Shown here: positions 35,232 through 47,465 of the stretch, one piece after another
Numbering within the stretch: the first letter of the stretch is position 1
How the letters are laid out: the number at the start of each line of letters is the position of its first letter
From: Tetrastigma voinierianum
Lineage: Eukaryota; Streptophyta; Magnoliopsida; Vitales; Vitaceae
Direction of reading: 5' to 3'
Length of the DNA: 64,000 nt
Assembly (NCBI GenBank): GCA_016808115.1
Contig: JAEQBH010007355.1
Coordinates: 1-64,000 of the forward strand
The notes under the pieces: generated by a model
The model's database searches: none
What the model was told of the DNA's origin: nothing
Seen by the model: the letters and a program-made list of their open reading frames with translations, nothing else
Program-made: the position numbers and the translations under genes

Positions 35232-38200
35232 CTCCCATAAGGTTGGGTCTCGAAATTCATGCACGTAGTGAAAGTTCGCGTGCTAGCGCTTTTCATAGTT
35301 ATACGGCTCCCAGTAGCTTCTTCCTGCCATGTGGTGTTGCCAAAGCACACTTTCACTAATGGTACTAGCATTTCATAACCGTTTCACCTCTCGGGCGAGC
35401 TATCCTTTTGGCTTCTCATCATATGACAAATCCTCCTGTACTTGTATCTCTTGCACTGGTAGTATGTGAGACTCATTAGAGCGGTATCTCCGAAGCATCG
35501 ACACATGAAACACATCGTGTAATTTGGATAACTCCAGAGGGAGTGCCAATTGATAAGTCACTAGGCCAATTAGTTTCAAAACCTCATATGGCCCTATGAA
35601 CCTCGGACTCAATTTTCCCTTTTTATCAAATCGGTAATTTTCACTCCACTGATATCACTCAAAGAAGAACCTTGTCTCCACTTCATATGCAATTTCTCTC
35701 CCTCTTCAAATCGGCATAAAATTTTTGTCGATCAATAGCTGCTAACCTTTCCGAATAACCTGAACTTTCTCCTTAGTATCTTTCACTATCAATACGGACC
35801 AATCTTTATACTTCATTTAACTCCTTCCAACACATAGGAGTTACATTCGACCATACAAAGCCTCGTATGGTGCCATACCAATGCCCAATTGAAAACTATT
35901 ATTGTTAGAGGCAAATTCCATCAATGGAATATACCTATCCCAACTTCTCGAAAATTCCATGACACAACCTCGAAGCATATCTTCAAGTACTTGAATCAAC
36001 CTCTCTAATTGTCCATCTTTTTGTTGATGGAATGTTGTACCGAACCTCATCTTAGTGCCCCAAAAATGTTGATGCATAATTCATTCGAAACCTTGATGTA
36101 AAACGCGGATCTCTATCTGACACAATAGATAATGGTACACCATGCAATCATATAATCTTCTCCACATATAACTCAGCTAGTCGATCCATAGAATAGTCCA
36201 TTCTGATCAGTATAAAATGGGCCGACTTTGTGAGCTTATCCTTGATCCGCAAAACAGAGTCGTAACTTTTTTGTTGTGTGAGGAAAAAAGCACGACACAA
36301 AATCCCATGGTAATGTTATCCCACTTCCATTGGGGAGTGGAAGGGGATTTAACAAGCATGTTGGCACTTGGTGTTGCTTTGACTTTGGCGCATGTCAAAA
36401 GCACTTGAAACACATACTCGGTCACATCTTCAAAATTCCTTTCCACCAATAAAACTATTTCAAAGTCTGGTACATCTTATTACCTCCGAGAATGCATGGT
36501 AAATATCTACGTCTATTATAAGCCTCAAATAACAACCTTTCTTTAACTCTTTATCATTTGGCACACACTTAATTTGTTACGGAAATACAAACTTCGGCGT
36601 CTTTCACTTTGGCTTCGGTCTCATCACCATCTCTAACCATCTATAACTTTTTCTGTAGTTCTTAATCATTTTTCTGCGCATCTATAATCATTTGCTTTAA
36701 AACGGGTTGCACTTCTAGTTGAGCTAACATAGCTCCATCACCTGCTAATCTCCAATCAGCATCTTTGTGGTGACATTGCTCTTCTTGTCTTTCGACTTCG
36801 CATCGGCTACTACATTTAGCTTCAGGAGTTGGTAGTCTATAATGCGGAGTCATAATCCTTGAATAACTCAACACCTCGGGGTGTGCAAATTTAATTCTTT
36901 CGCTTATAGTACTTGAGACTCTTATGATCGATTATTAAATTCTACACTTTTCCCAGTATGAAGTGAATGTGCGCCGTATTTTCAAAGCAAACACTCATTG
37001 CTTGACCAAATCTAGGTCATGGTGGGATAATTACGTTCATGTGGCTTGAATGACCCGGACCTTTCAGTTTATGTTTGTTTTCATCTTGCATGATGCATCC
37101 GAAATAATCTTTTTGTTTGCGACATATGTTTGCGCGTTTTCTTCTTCTGAAGGAGGATAAATTTAAAATGAATGTGGTGTGGACAAGCTCTTCGTTATTG
37201 GTAGCAACCGACATTTGTCTATCCAGCTCAAACTTTTATTCCTTTCCAGTAACTTGGTGAGTGGAGCTTATGACGAAAAGCCTCTCACAAATCTTCTATA
37301 ATAACATGGGCTAAGAAACTTCTCACCTCGGTTAAATTTCGAGGTGGTTCCTGAGACTTTTAATCTTTGTGAGATTCGACTTTTATACCTCCGGCCCGAC
37401 CTGATATACGAAGGAAAATTCCTTTGTAAAATTCACATTTTCTGAGCTTAGCATATAACTTCTTTTCTCTTAGCGTCTGCAGGACTAATTCAAATGTTGT
37501 TCATGTTCCTGTGCATCCTTAGAATACACCAGGATGTCATCAATAAAGACCACTACAAACTGATCCACATAGGGTCGGAATACCTTATTCATTAAATCCA
37601 TGAATGATGTCGGTGCATTAGTCAACCCAAATGGCATTACCAAAAACTCATAATGGCCATATCGGGTTCTAAATGCGGTCTTTGGCACATCTACTTCCTT
37701 TACTCTCAACTGATAATATCTAGATTGCAGGTCGATCTTCGAAAAGACACACACTTTCGCTTCGGCTGATCAAAGATCTTCGATTCTCGGCAATGGTGCT
37801 TGTTTTTCAGCGTCACCTTATTGATGCCGATAATCGATGCACATCAGTAGAGTGCATCTTTCTTTCTAAATAAAGCTTGAGTTGCACCCCAAGGCGAAAC
37901 ACTAGGTCGTACAAACCCTTTATCTAAAAGCTCTTCAGTATTGAACCTTTAACTCACGCCAATTTCTTTGGAGCCATCACATGGGTGCCACACAGACACA
38001 GGGGCTGTTCTTGGCACAATTTCTATGGATAAGTCCACCTACCTCTCAAAGGGAATACCCGGTAACTCTTTAGGGAATACATCTGGAAATTCCCTTACTA
38101 TTGGAATCGTTTCCACATCAACTTGACCTCTCTTTGGAGTCAGTATCAAGGAAACAGAATGCCTCATATCCTTTTCTTATAAATTTCCTTGCCTGCATGG

Positions 38201-39146
38201 CTGAGATCACATTGGACATTACGCTGGATCTAATGCCCTGTATTATCACCTCGGACTGATCAGAGCATCTTAACACTACTGTCTTTTGTCCACAATCAAC
38301 TATGGCTCGGTGTTTAGTCAACTTGATCCGTTCAGAATCAAGTCGAGGAAACTCTCGGAATGGTAAGGTTATCCATCGGCGAGAAACTCTCTTCTTGTGT
38401 ATAACAATGGGGCAATTTCTATACGCTATTCACTTTCTAACGTTGTGCCCCTAACGAGAACAAGTCACATGCATGTCATATGCTAATTTCTCCATCGTTG
38501 GTACTTTTCAAGTACATGCTCCATGCACACATATGAGATAATTAGATCGAGGATCGATCGATGCATGCATCTCAATATCTTATAAAGAAAATACCAGCTA
38601 TAACCTTCGAGGCATCCGATCCTCCACGAACCCTTCATAACATATGCTTGTCTTTGAAGTGTTGTAGCTTATAGGACAATCCATTGTCTACGAGCGTGCT
38701 TCCTTGTCCTATCTTTGAGATGGGCCTTGCGACCCTACCTCGCTCGTGAGTCGAAAGTGGTGTTACAGATCTTCCTCTGCCACTTCCTTGTTGACTTTTA
38801 TTATCCCTTGACTCTTAGGGACACTGTGCTATCAAATGCTCAAGGCTTTCACACCAGAAACACCCTCTTGTCAATAACACCACTTGTCTTGCAGAATCTT
38901 TGTCTGTGGCAATGAGTTCACTCCGGGATCTCTCCCTATCCAACTGAAGCACCTCTACTCGCACTAGATATTGCTATACCTCCCTGTCTTCTACCTCTTG
39001 TAGCTGAAACCTGTACTGACTCGGCTTGAACATCTCTAGCTCTTTTACCAAAAGAAGAAGAGGCTCCTTTTGAGAACTTCTTAACTTTGAGACTTTCTTT
39101 CTTCTTGGTTCCCCAGTCTCCCACTGCGCTTGGACCAGCCATTGAT
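35232..39146 (-). pseudogene. Ty3/gypsy gag-pol 3' part: zinc-finger side of gag, protease, RT, RNase H, integrase
   Basis: Reading 39146 to 35232. The gag tail reads MAGPSAVGDWGTKKK (39100). The protease-side linker is TKHRAIVDCGQKTVVLRCSD and VMSNVISAMQARKF (38321-38118). The RT core is FSKIDLQSRYYQLRV, MPFGLTNAPTSFMDLMNKVF and VVFIDDILVYSK, where FIDD holds the catalytic aspartates (37754-37485). The RNase H end is VLSYSRIMTPHYRLPTPEA with WRLAGDGAMLAQLEV (36874-36662). Integrase shows VTEYVFQ, PQWKWDNITMGF and FHQQKDGQLERLIQVLEDML (36449-35841). The C-terminal region has LSPRFIGPYEVLK and LHDVFHVSMLRRYR (35612-35400). Each block lies in its own frame, so the polyprotein is dead. Order and motifs fit a plant gypsy element. 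Confidence 0.85.
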
Positions 39147-40955
39147 TGATTCGGTGCCACGGTAAGGCACGAGCTAAAATCAACAAATTATATACACCTA
39201 GAAAGTTCCTACTCTTGCCGTGGTCAAGCTGCTGCAGTATAGTGATAGAAGTCGAACACGGGGATGGGTTTTAAATCACAAAAATGGTTTCTTGTCAGTC
39301 TTGAAGGTAAGGCTCTATTGTTTGGACTCTTTGGAATTGTGTGTTTCAAGCGTTTGGGAATGGTTTAGAAGCGGGGTATAGCGAAAGTAAAGGTGAAAAA
39401 GTTAACTTTGAGAAGAATTGGGTCATAACTTGGCAAGTTAGGGCAAATGTGAAGTGTCTCGGGTTTTATCACTCGCGTTATGACATCACGACCTATAGTC
39501 CCGTAGCATACTTGGGATCTATGACTAACTAGCAAACCTCACGCATGAGCTCAACTCCTATTTGAGTCAATACGGGTAACATGCAGTTATGGCCACTTCT
39601 TGTTTAAGCCTAACATTCATTACTCATCTCGAAGACCATTAAAGACCATCTAAAGAACAACTTGATCTGTCATCGTAGTATCTTGTTTGTGATACAGCGA
39701 AGCGGAGGTATTGGCTAAGTCGATAACGTTAAATGCTATGCAACCACAATTTGAGAAGCAAACATATAAATATCATTTTTAAAGGCTCGTAAAGACCATC
39801 TAAAGAATCATACGATGCCTCTCTCGGCGGATATCATATTCCGGATCCCATAAAGCATGGAGAGAGTATTGGCCACATTAATGACATTCAATGTTATGCG
39901 ACATGTTTTGAGAATATAAGGAGCCATAAATACACTACACTGTGGCTTTTAGTACAAAGAAGGACAGCTTTTATGCATATGCATACATGTTAGCTTCCTT
40001 CTCTTATTGAAAGGAGGCTTAGCCAAGCATCTCTTGAGTTGTCATCCTCGAGGTGTTTAGCTTGGCAGAAAGTAAGAGAAAGAGGAGAGAGGGGAAGGAA
40101 AGCAAAACCCTAAATAAAATACGAGACTTTATTTACAAAATGAAAACACAAAAATATCTTTCTCCTCCTCAGGTGATTTCCCAAAAATTGTTACTTAGGT
40201 TTACAAAACAAGAGGAACTATGGAGCCACCTCGAGGCATAATACCAAAAAACCTATGAAATTGGCTGAAGTTATAGGACAATTAAGTAATACACAGTTTG
40301 GAGCGGTTTGGCATTAGTACAAACATGTGAGGGCGTCCCGATTTTGGCTAGGCTGAAGAATTTCTGATGTGAAATCAGCGAGTCTAGCAGCAATTTCGCT
40401 AAGGGTGGGCAATTTAGCTAGCTAGCGGTATTAAATTAAGCTAGCGGTGCAATGGCTTAATCAGTATTTTCGCTGGGAGCAGTGCTAGCGAAATTTGGAG
40501 TGGTCTAGCGGAATTTGGCATTTTCATGGCAAGGGTTCTTGAAAATTTTCGCTGGGTTGCGAGGCCTTTGCGATCTTGGCGAAAGAGCCACTGCAATCTG
40601 CGAAGAACACTACTGCTTAGCGAAAATTCACGTGTTGATCCTTCCTTTGCTTTCATCACATAGTATTTGCATCAATTTTCTTCACTTTTGCCTTTGTTTT
40701 CTCACATTGATTCTTGAGGTTTGGTTGATGGGTGAGACTTGAATTCCAACTTCATGATTCATCCTTTGTATTGAATTGAACTCCCGAGAGTTGCCTGAAA
40801 TATATAGCAATAAAAAATCTCACCTCCCAAATAGCATAAGTGCTCTTGAAGGCCAGGAAACGCTTGATTGGTATAAATGGCGTGATTAAAGCGCGAAAAG
40901 CACTGAAACCTATCTAATATAGGGTTCAAAAATTGCACTCCCCCGGGCGTAATCA
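39147..40955 (-). repeat. Athila/Tat-like LTR, left (3' LTR)
   Basis: Begins TGATTCGGTGCCACGGTAAG and ends GGGCGTAATCA. It shares with 47466-49242 and 54694-56388 the blocks AACACGGGGATGGGTTTT, GGACTCTTTGGAATTGTG (first two), CATTAATTACA-like sequence, the TTTCGC/GCGAAA region and AACCTATCTAATATAGGGTT near the end. Many small indels separate the copies. Confidence 0.8.
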
Positions 40956-42650
40956 CATAACAACGTTGTTGGTCACTTAGCAATGCAAAATAAAAGAAAA
41001 GGAGATGCGTAATGATTTACCAAAAAAGGTTATGATTCAAAAGGGTTTATATACATAAACATTACCTTCATGAGAAAAGTGAAATCAAAGTTATGCTTGG
41101 AGTATCTGAGAATCAAAACCATACAAGAACAATTCTAGGTCAATATTGGATCCATAATTTACTCAACTTGAATTTCCACCTAAGTCCTGTGATTCTTTAT
41201 GTAACCCGGAATTAAGCTAATAAGCGCAAAATTGCCACCTCCCCCGACTGGCAGACATGACCTTGGAGTTTGTTGAGCGGCCTAGATAGGGCTAGTTACA
41301 CTTTAACTTTTTTCCAATTATAATGTGGGATGCAATGCTTAAGAATTCGAGCTTCACCAAAGTCAGGTGTAGCAGGGGTCCATCGATGACTCCCAACCAC
41401 TCAGGTTTGGGGCATCGAAGCGAAAGGATCAATGACCACTTAACTCTAAAGGCTTCTGGGACTCAGAATGACTTCGAAAATTAAGCACCCACAAAGTCAT
41501 TAAACTTCACCTATCCACCCATGTAGCGAACGCACTAAATCGATGACTCCCGACAATTAAAGGCTTAGGGCATCGGGCTTCAGGCTTTAAACCATATACC
41601 CTCGGACCGTGCTCGGGTTTGAAATAGCTTCATGACTTTTATTTTCTTTTTCTTCTTTTCTTTTTCTTTTTCTTTTTGCTTTTCTTTTCTTTTTTTTTTG
41701 GAAGACAACATTGGTCTTCAAGTATGGAGTAACAAACCTATCCTAGGTTGCCCAACATGCTTAAGGCTAGGCACAAGCGAAAGAAGGCACACACAATTCA
41801 TGACCTATTGGAACAATACGGGTGCGTGTGTGAATTGGCATCTACGGAAATTTTCAAGTTGAGCATCTTTGGAACTTCAAGCGACCATAAAAAGCTGTCT
41901 CCAAGCAGATTTGTCTAGCATATAAGTGACAAACAATGATTCAATTATCCAACAAAAGCAATTCAATTGTCCAATTAGTAACTTAATTCAATTGTTCAAT
42001 TGAAAAAGAAAAGCTGTTACATAGCAAAGCACAAAAACATGATATACAAAAAGATACGTATATATATCTTGAATAACTTTTGATAGCCAAGTAAACTAAT
42101 ACATGAATACAAAGCTAAACGCAAAAGTATCACTGCCTACTATGGCTAATACATAAATCCTAAACAAAATTAGTAGGCAGTTGATAAAGCTGGTAAATAT
42201 GCAAAAATTGTAAAAGAAACCTAACCACCTCACTGGCGTGGTGAGGTGGTGGGTCTAGCTGTGGCTGGCTGACGGAACATCAATGAAGTTTGCATCGGTG
42301 GGTGGGCTCCTCGGCCCGACCGGGAACATGGGGAGAGGGCTAGATGGGTCATATCTGAGGAGTCGGCCTTCTCAGATGGCAGACGATAGCCTACGATCTG
42401 GGCGCTGTGTAGGCTGAGGTGGGCGGATGGCATCCATCACACCCCGGCCCCTATCTCTCTCGAGCTAGCATGGATGTACTCCGGTGAATGATGTGCTGAA
42501 TAGGAAGGCCTGGGAGTATCTGCTGCAGCTGCTGATGTAGTGTGTGGAGGAGATGGAGGTGAACGATCTGGAATGGGAGTCCTCTGTACCTCGGGCTCAG
42601 GGGCAGGTATATCATCTACGTGGTGGTCCGCAGCCTCCTGACCCGGTACC
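40956..42650 (-). other. non-coding 3' part of the Athila/Tat-like element
   Basis: No coding remnant is recognised. Two related segments (CGATGACTCCCAACC...GGGGCATCG near 41385 and CGATGACTCCCGACA...GGGCATCGG near 41550) are imperfect repeats. A pyrimidine-rich TTTTC tract lies at 41638-41700. Confidence 0.5.
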
Positions 42651-44040
42651 TCCTCCTGGTCCTGTGGTCGTATATGGAATGAGGCGGGGCATAGTCACTT
42701 AACCGAGTCCTGCGACGCATGTGGCATCTAGCTCGTCTCTAGCTGGGCTCCTGCGGGATCCCATGCACTGAGGAGCATGGCAGAGGAGTCTCGGCATCAG
42801 TAGTGGGATGCTCTCCGCTCGGGCCAGGTCCTTCCGATGGACCTTCTCCTCAAACTGCAACAGAGAGGTCATCACTAGCTCAGCGGGGCTGAACCAAAAT
42901 CCCTCGGAGATCCGGTAAAGAGCTTCCAATATGGCTCCCCTCCTCTGCACATAATGCTGCAGAGGGAACAAGCTGGTACGTAGAAGATGGTCGATGAGCG
43001 GCATCCCGGCGGAGCGCTGCGTAAAATGCGAACCGGCCGGTGGTGTCTCGGCCGGTGCTCGGACCATCTCCACTGTGCGGTGGGTGAGGCTGAGAAACTG
43101 TAACCCTCTGAGGATTAACCTTGGCCCGGTATCATAATCAATCTTCTTGAGAATAATAAATTTTTGCAATCACAGTACACCCGAGGCGGTCATCTATCTT
43201 GGCGAATCTCTAGTGGACCGTCTGTCTGCTGGATGTCATGTGGAGTGGTAGAGCTGCGTACCATTCTTGGGTAATAAAGCGTCGCGAGTCATGAAGGGTA
43301 GGAGTGATCTCCTCGATCAATCTCAAAGACTCCCGGTATCTGGGGTCAGCCCTCAATGCGGGGATGTCATAAAATGACTCCTGATGAAACTCTCTGCGGT
43401 GGAGTCGTACATTCCCCGGAATGGGGTTCCCTACGAACATGGGCCTCCTGATCCTCGATGCGCGACGGCGGGGTGATGAGAGTCGCCTCGCGGCCCGAGT
43501 AGCGGAGATGGTGGGGCACGGTGGAAGATGACTTGCTTGGGCCCGATGTGCGGGCCGCGGAGGCGGGGCCTCCTGGCTCTCCTCAGGTGGTACGGGCTGG
43601 TGGGACCGGGGGTCCGTCGTGTGTGCGTCGGAGTCCACGAAACTCCTCGAATGCGCCTCGGGGCGGTGATGACGAGGCTGGGGCGGGGCTGGGGCCACTC
43701 TTCTCGGGCGTCTTGAATCTCACCGGCCGAGACGGGACCCGCAGTACGAACCATCTTGATGTCAAGGAAAGCAAAATGCGGAAAGGGCTGGAAGCTCGCG
43801 AAAATATAGCGAGACCAGCCAGTGCGAACGAGGCTCTCTGGAGGCTCTTGGTCCTGCAGGCCCGAAGCTAAGCGAACCCCAGGGTTCCCGCCGGCGCAGG
43901 CCCGAAATGGCTTTGAACCCCCAACCCCGCAAAGGCTCGATAGCCGTCCTTTCTTTGGGACGGGGCACGAAAAACTGGCGAAGCGGGGAACGCGGGTATC
44001 TGGCGGTGAAGAGCTTCGGCGGCGATGAATGTCGGGGCAC
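42650..44040 (-). pseudogene. extra ORF of the Athila/Tat-like element (plant retroelement ORF of unknown role)
   Basis: GC-rich reading frames on the minus strand: an N-terminal P/R-rich part (MVRTA at 43754 and MAPAPPQPRHHRPEAHS at 43698), then the conserved part FVGNPIPGNVRLHRREFHQ, SFYDIPALRADPRYRESL and a degraded RRFITQEWYAALPLHMT (43400-43210). In further frames follow MPLIDHLLRTSLFPLQHYVQ, RRGAILEALYRISEGFWFSP and VHRKDLARAESIPLLMPRLL (43060-42760). I recall this domain from many grapevine retroelement ORFs. Its biochemical role is unknown to me. It is broken by several indels, notably near 43730, 43190 and 43060. On the minus strand a TTTCGC/GCGAA hairpin lies upstream at 44364-44388. 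Confidence 0.7.
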
Positions 44041-44950
44041 GTGCGCCGCGTGGTGAAATTTCGCTAAAGGCGCTTTCGATCGAAGCTGAATGCGTGCGGC
44101 GTGGCCAGAGGATGGCTACCTACTAGAAACTTTCGGTCGAGGCAAGCACAGGGTGCGGCTGTGGCTCGGTCTGCCGACTACGAACTCCCAACGACAGAAA
44201 CTTCCGAAGCGAGAAATTCGGCGGCCAGCGGTGGCGGTCGGCGGGCGGGACTCGAGGGCCCGGGAGCTCGGGACACGGGCGGGAGGGGGAGGAGAGTGGC
44301 ATTCTAAACCAACCCCCTCCTGTTTATATAAGCTTATATAGAGCGTAGGAAGGGTCATTCCTGCCAATTTTCGCTATTTTTAGCGAATTTGGCTCCACAC
44401 TGATACACCGCTCTTGATTCGAATTTTCGAGTTAGAATGAAAATTAATATATTACCCAAAAGTAAAAATTAAAATTAAAATTAGGAAATAGAATATGTCT
44501 AATAATTTAATATAGATAATATAAAATACTTACCAACTTGCTAAAAATGGAAAGGCTGCTATTAAGAAACATACTAAAATTAAAAACATACAAAAATTTG
44601 AAGCGCAATTTGGTTTAAAGAACATAAACGGTTTCAATATACAAATTATAAGAGGTTGGGATGGGTAAATATCTCAACCTATTGAGTTACAGAGCTAATT
44701 CCATGGTTTTGGGTGCCCGATTGTTGATCTGCTCCTCGATGTAGTATTGAATTGACTGTTGGTTGCGATGGAGTGTTGATGCCAAGACAAATATATCTTC
44801 ATCTCCATGGGTAATTACTCCTTGCACATTTCACGAGACCTTGTGTTTTCTGCTGCTTGATCAATTGAAACAACTTCATCGAATTTGATTTTCAATTTCT
44901 AGCAACTCATGTTTGTTGTTCAAGATGAAAGATGTTCAACTCGAGGTCAT
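44041..44950 (-). other. spacer between protease and extra ORF
   Basis: Part GC-rich (to 44330), then AT-rich (44410-44660). It includes ATTTTCGCTATTTTTAGCGAAT at 44364-44385, a hairpin built from the same motif as the LTR array. No coding family is recognised. Confidence 0.5.
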
Positions 44951-47130
44951 GTTACCAAAGTTAATTGCATGATTCCATTCCGTGATTTATTATTACTGCA
45001 TTAGCGGTGGCCAGAAATGGTCTTCTAAGATGATTGGTACATGATTGGGTTCACTAGAAATTGGTTCGGTGTCCAAGTACCACAAAATCTTGGGTAGTAG
45101 AATTTGTCTATCTTCACTAAGACATCCTCGGCTATCCTTAGGGATTTTCAGCGTCTATCGGCCCGATACAAGTGTGATGTTGAGTAGGTTTAAGTTCACT
45201 AGACCCTAGCGCTTGTGTAGTGAATCTGACATTAGGTTCACACTGGCTCCACTAAATCAAAAGCGAGGACTTTTCTATGCATAATTCCACTGGATATTAT
45301 TTAGAAATTGTGGGAGATCCGAGGATCTTTGTATTTGGCCAGGTGTTGCTTTGGATTATGGCAGCGGTATGTTCGGTGAGAAATGCTTTTCTTCTCATTC
45401 CTAATCCCTTCTTGATTGTGCAAAAGATCTTTCAAAATTTTGCATAAGCGAGGACTTGTTTGATTAGGTCCCGGTAAAGGAGTATGTTAACCTTTACTTG
45501 CCTTAAGACCTCTAAATGCTTGCTATTTGAGGGTGCCTTCTTCTTTCCTCCTAAGTGCTTGTGGAAATGGAGGTGGTATGCGGTATTTGATTGAATCCTC
45601 CTTTAGGAGATATGCTCCCAGGCTGCGATTCTTCTCCACCGCCCCGGATTCTTCAACGGACTTTGGCATAGGTTGATCAACCTCTTTTCCCGCTTCTCGG
45701 GGTGATATGGCCTTAACCTCATCCATTCTGAATTGTTGGATAATCCTACCTCATGTAGTTGCCGAGGTGTTGCGGTTTAGGCTGTTTGTGAAGGAACCTC
45801 CCTCTTTTCGTACCTCCAGCCAACTTGTTGATCTTGGTGATTAGATCATGTAGGTTGTCAATTTTCTAGTTGAGATTGCTCTCAGCCCGTATTCTTTTGT
45901 TCAATGTATTCTCTCACAGTATCAATTCTTTGTGCCGAGTTGCACATTGATTCCTTTTGTTCCTCAACAAAGGTTACTGCCACCTTACTCAAATTCAAAT
46001 GGCTTGCTCCACGAGGAGATGAGGATGGTGGCTGTTGTCAGTTGTGGGAACCAAGGCGGAGTTTGGCTCACGAAGTATAAGCGGGGGTTAGGTCCATGCA
46101 AGGTTAAGGGTGATTCCTCCAATTGGAATTGTAAGGTATTATTTCCATATGGAGCATTAGTTGTTGTGGCTTGAATTGTCCTGCAGTGTTTGCACATTCG
46201 ACATCAAATCCTTCCTTTGGCAGGGCCATAGCACATGGTTCTCTTGGATGCCGAGGGGATTGGAAATTGGTGCAAGTTGGGTGAGCGGGGTTGTGATCCT
46301 TTGCATGCACTTCTTGGAGCTGTTTACCTTCAAGCTCCTCTACCTTCCTAGCTAGGGTTGAAATCCTAGCTCTCATCTCTATTTCTTCTAGCAGTGCATA
46401 CATCCCACCCCTTAGGTTGACTGGTGGTCTCATCCTATCCATTTCTCTAGGGTTAGGTTCATCCCGACCCTTAGAAGTTTCAACCCACGTAATTTAAAAT
46501 CATAGCCATCGGGATGTTTGCTTAAAAGTCTCCCCACACATGGTTTCTAAGGCGCCTCATGGCGGGGGAGCCTTCCACCATAAGAGTGGTTCACCAACAT
46601 CCAAGTATCAAACCCGTATTGATGTGGGCATGCAGCGATGGTTTCCATAAATCTTTCCCGACAACTGGTAGAATCTCTCACATTCTCTGTGTTTGCAAAA
46701 GTGTAGATTTGTCTTTTCAAATTATTGGTTTATAGGCGAAGAACTTCTTGAATTACACTGTAGTAATTTGTTCTAATGGTTCTAGGCTTCCGATGAGTTT
46801 GAGCCATATCTTGACCTTGTCTTTAGAATTGATGGAAATGCCTTTAAGCCAGGCAAAATCCATATCCATACATACCTTCCTTGAAGGTGAGTGCAAAACC
46901 TCCTCAAAATCCCTAATATGAGTGTATGGATTTTCGTTTCATACCATGATATGTGGGAGTAGAATTTTTAAATGTGGCCTCAAGCGCTACATCTTGAGGG
47001 AGGAATGATACGAGGATAGGCCTTTAACTCCAGGAGGGTGGATGTGATCCCTCAGGTTCCTATAGGCATTTTGGATTGTAGAGTTCTGGTTGGCTCTGTT
47101 GTTCATCAGGTATGGGATCCATGGTATCGA
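44950..47130 (-). pseudogene. Athila/Tat-like gag and aspartic protease remnant
   Basis: Reading 47130 to 44950. Capsid fragments match the usual plant gag order: FALTFKEGMYGYGF-like, NLKRQIYTFANTENV, CRERFMETIAACPHQYGFDT and SKHPDGYDF. A helical REARISTLARKVEELEGKQ-type segment follows (46380-46310), then AGQFKPQQL and NPGWRNHP-like NSNWRNHP (46104). The linker before protease is KYRIPPPFPQALRRKEEGT (about 45550). The protease part is SPTISK...IEKSSLLI, where the DLGASVN-like active site is out of frame, and RRPFLATANAVI at about 45010. Frames change repeatedly. Confidence 0.7.
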
Positions 47131-47465
47131 GTTGGTACACTAACCTCACTAGGCTGAGTCGAGTTATTGTGTACCTATCCTATGCAAATCTACGATGTCT
47201 CCCATCCTTGTTGCATAAACACACATACATATAATTTAGAGACAACAAGAGCAACTACAGAAACTACGAAAAATTAAATTAAATAACAAAAATTAAAACT
47301 AAGCCGAATGAAAAGCGAAGCAGTACGATTCTTTGCTAAGTCTTTGAAACTTTGGCGATTCTTTACTGTAGCTACTTGAGGTAAAAGGATTACCTTCACT
47401 TGTGATGTTGATCAAGTACACTTCAACTTACCAGTAGTAGTTTAACCATCCCGAGCGGCTACATT

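Noticed and set aside
43521..43871. Long plus-strand frame in the GC-rich part of the Athila-like element
   Set aside because: Antisense shadow of the recognised minus-strand ORF; high GC lengthens frames by chance.
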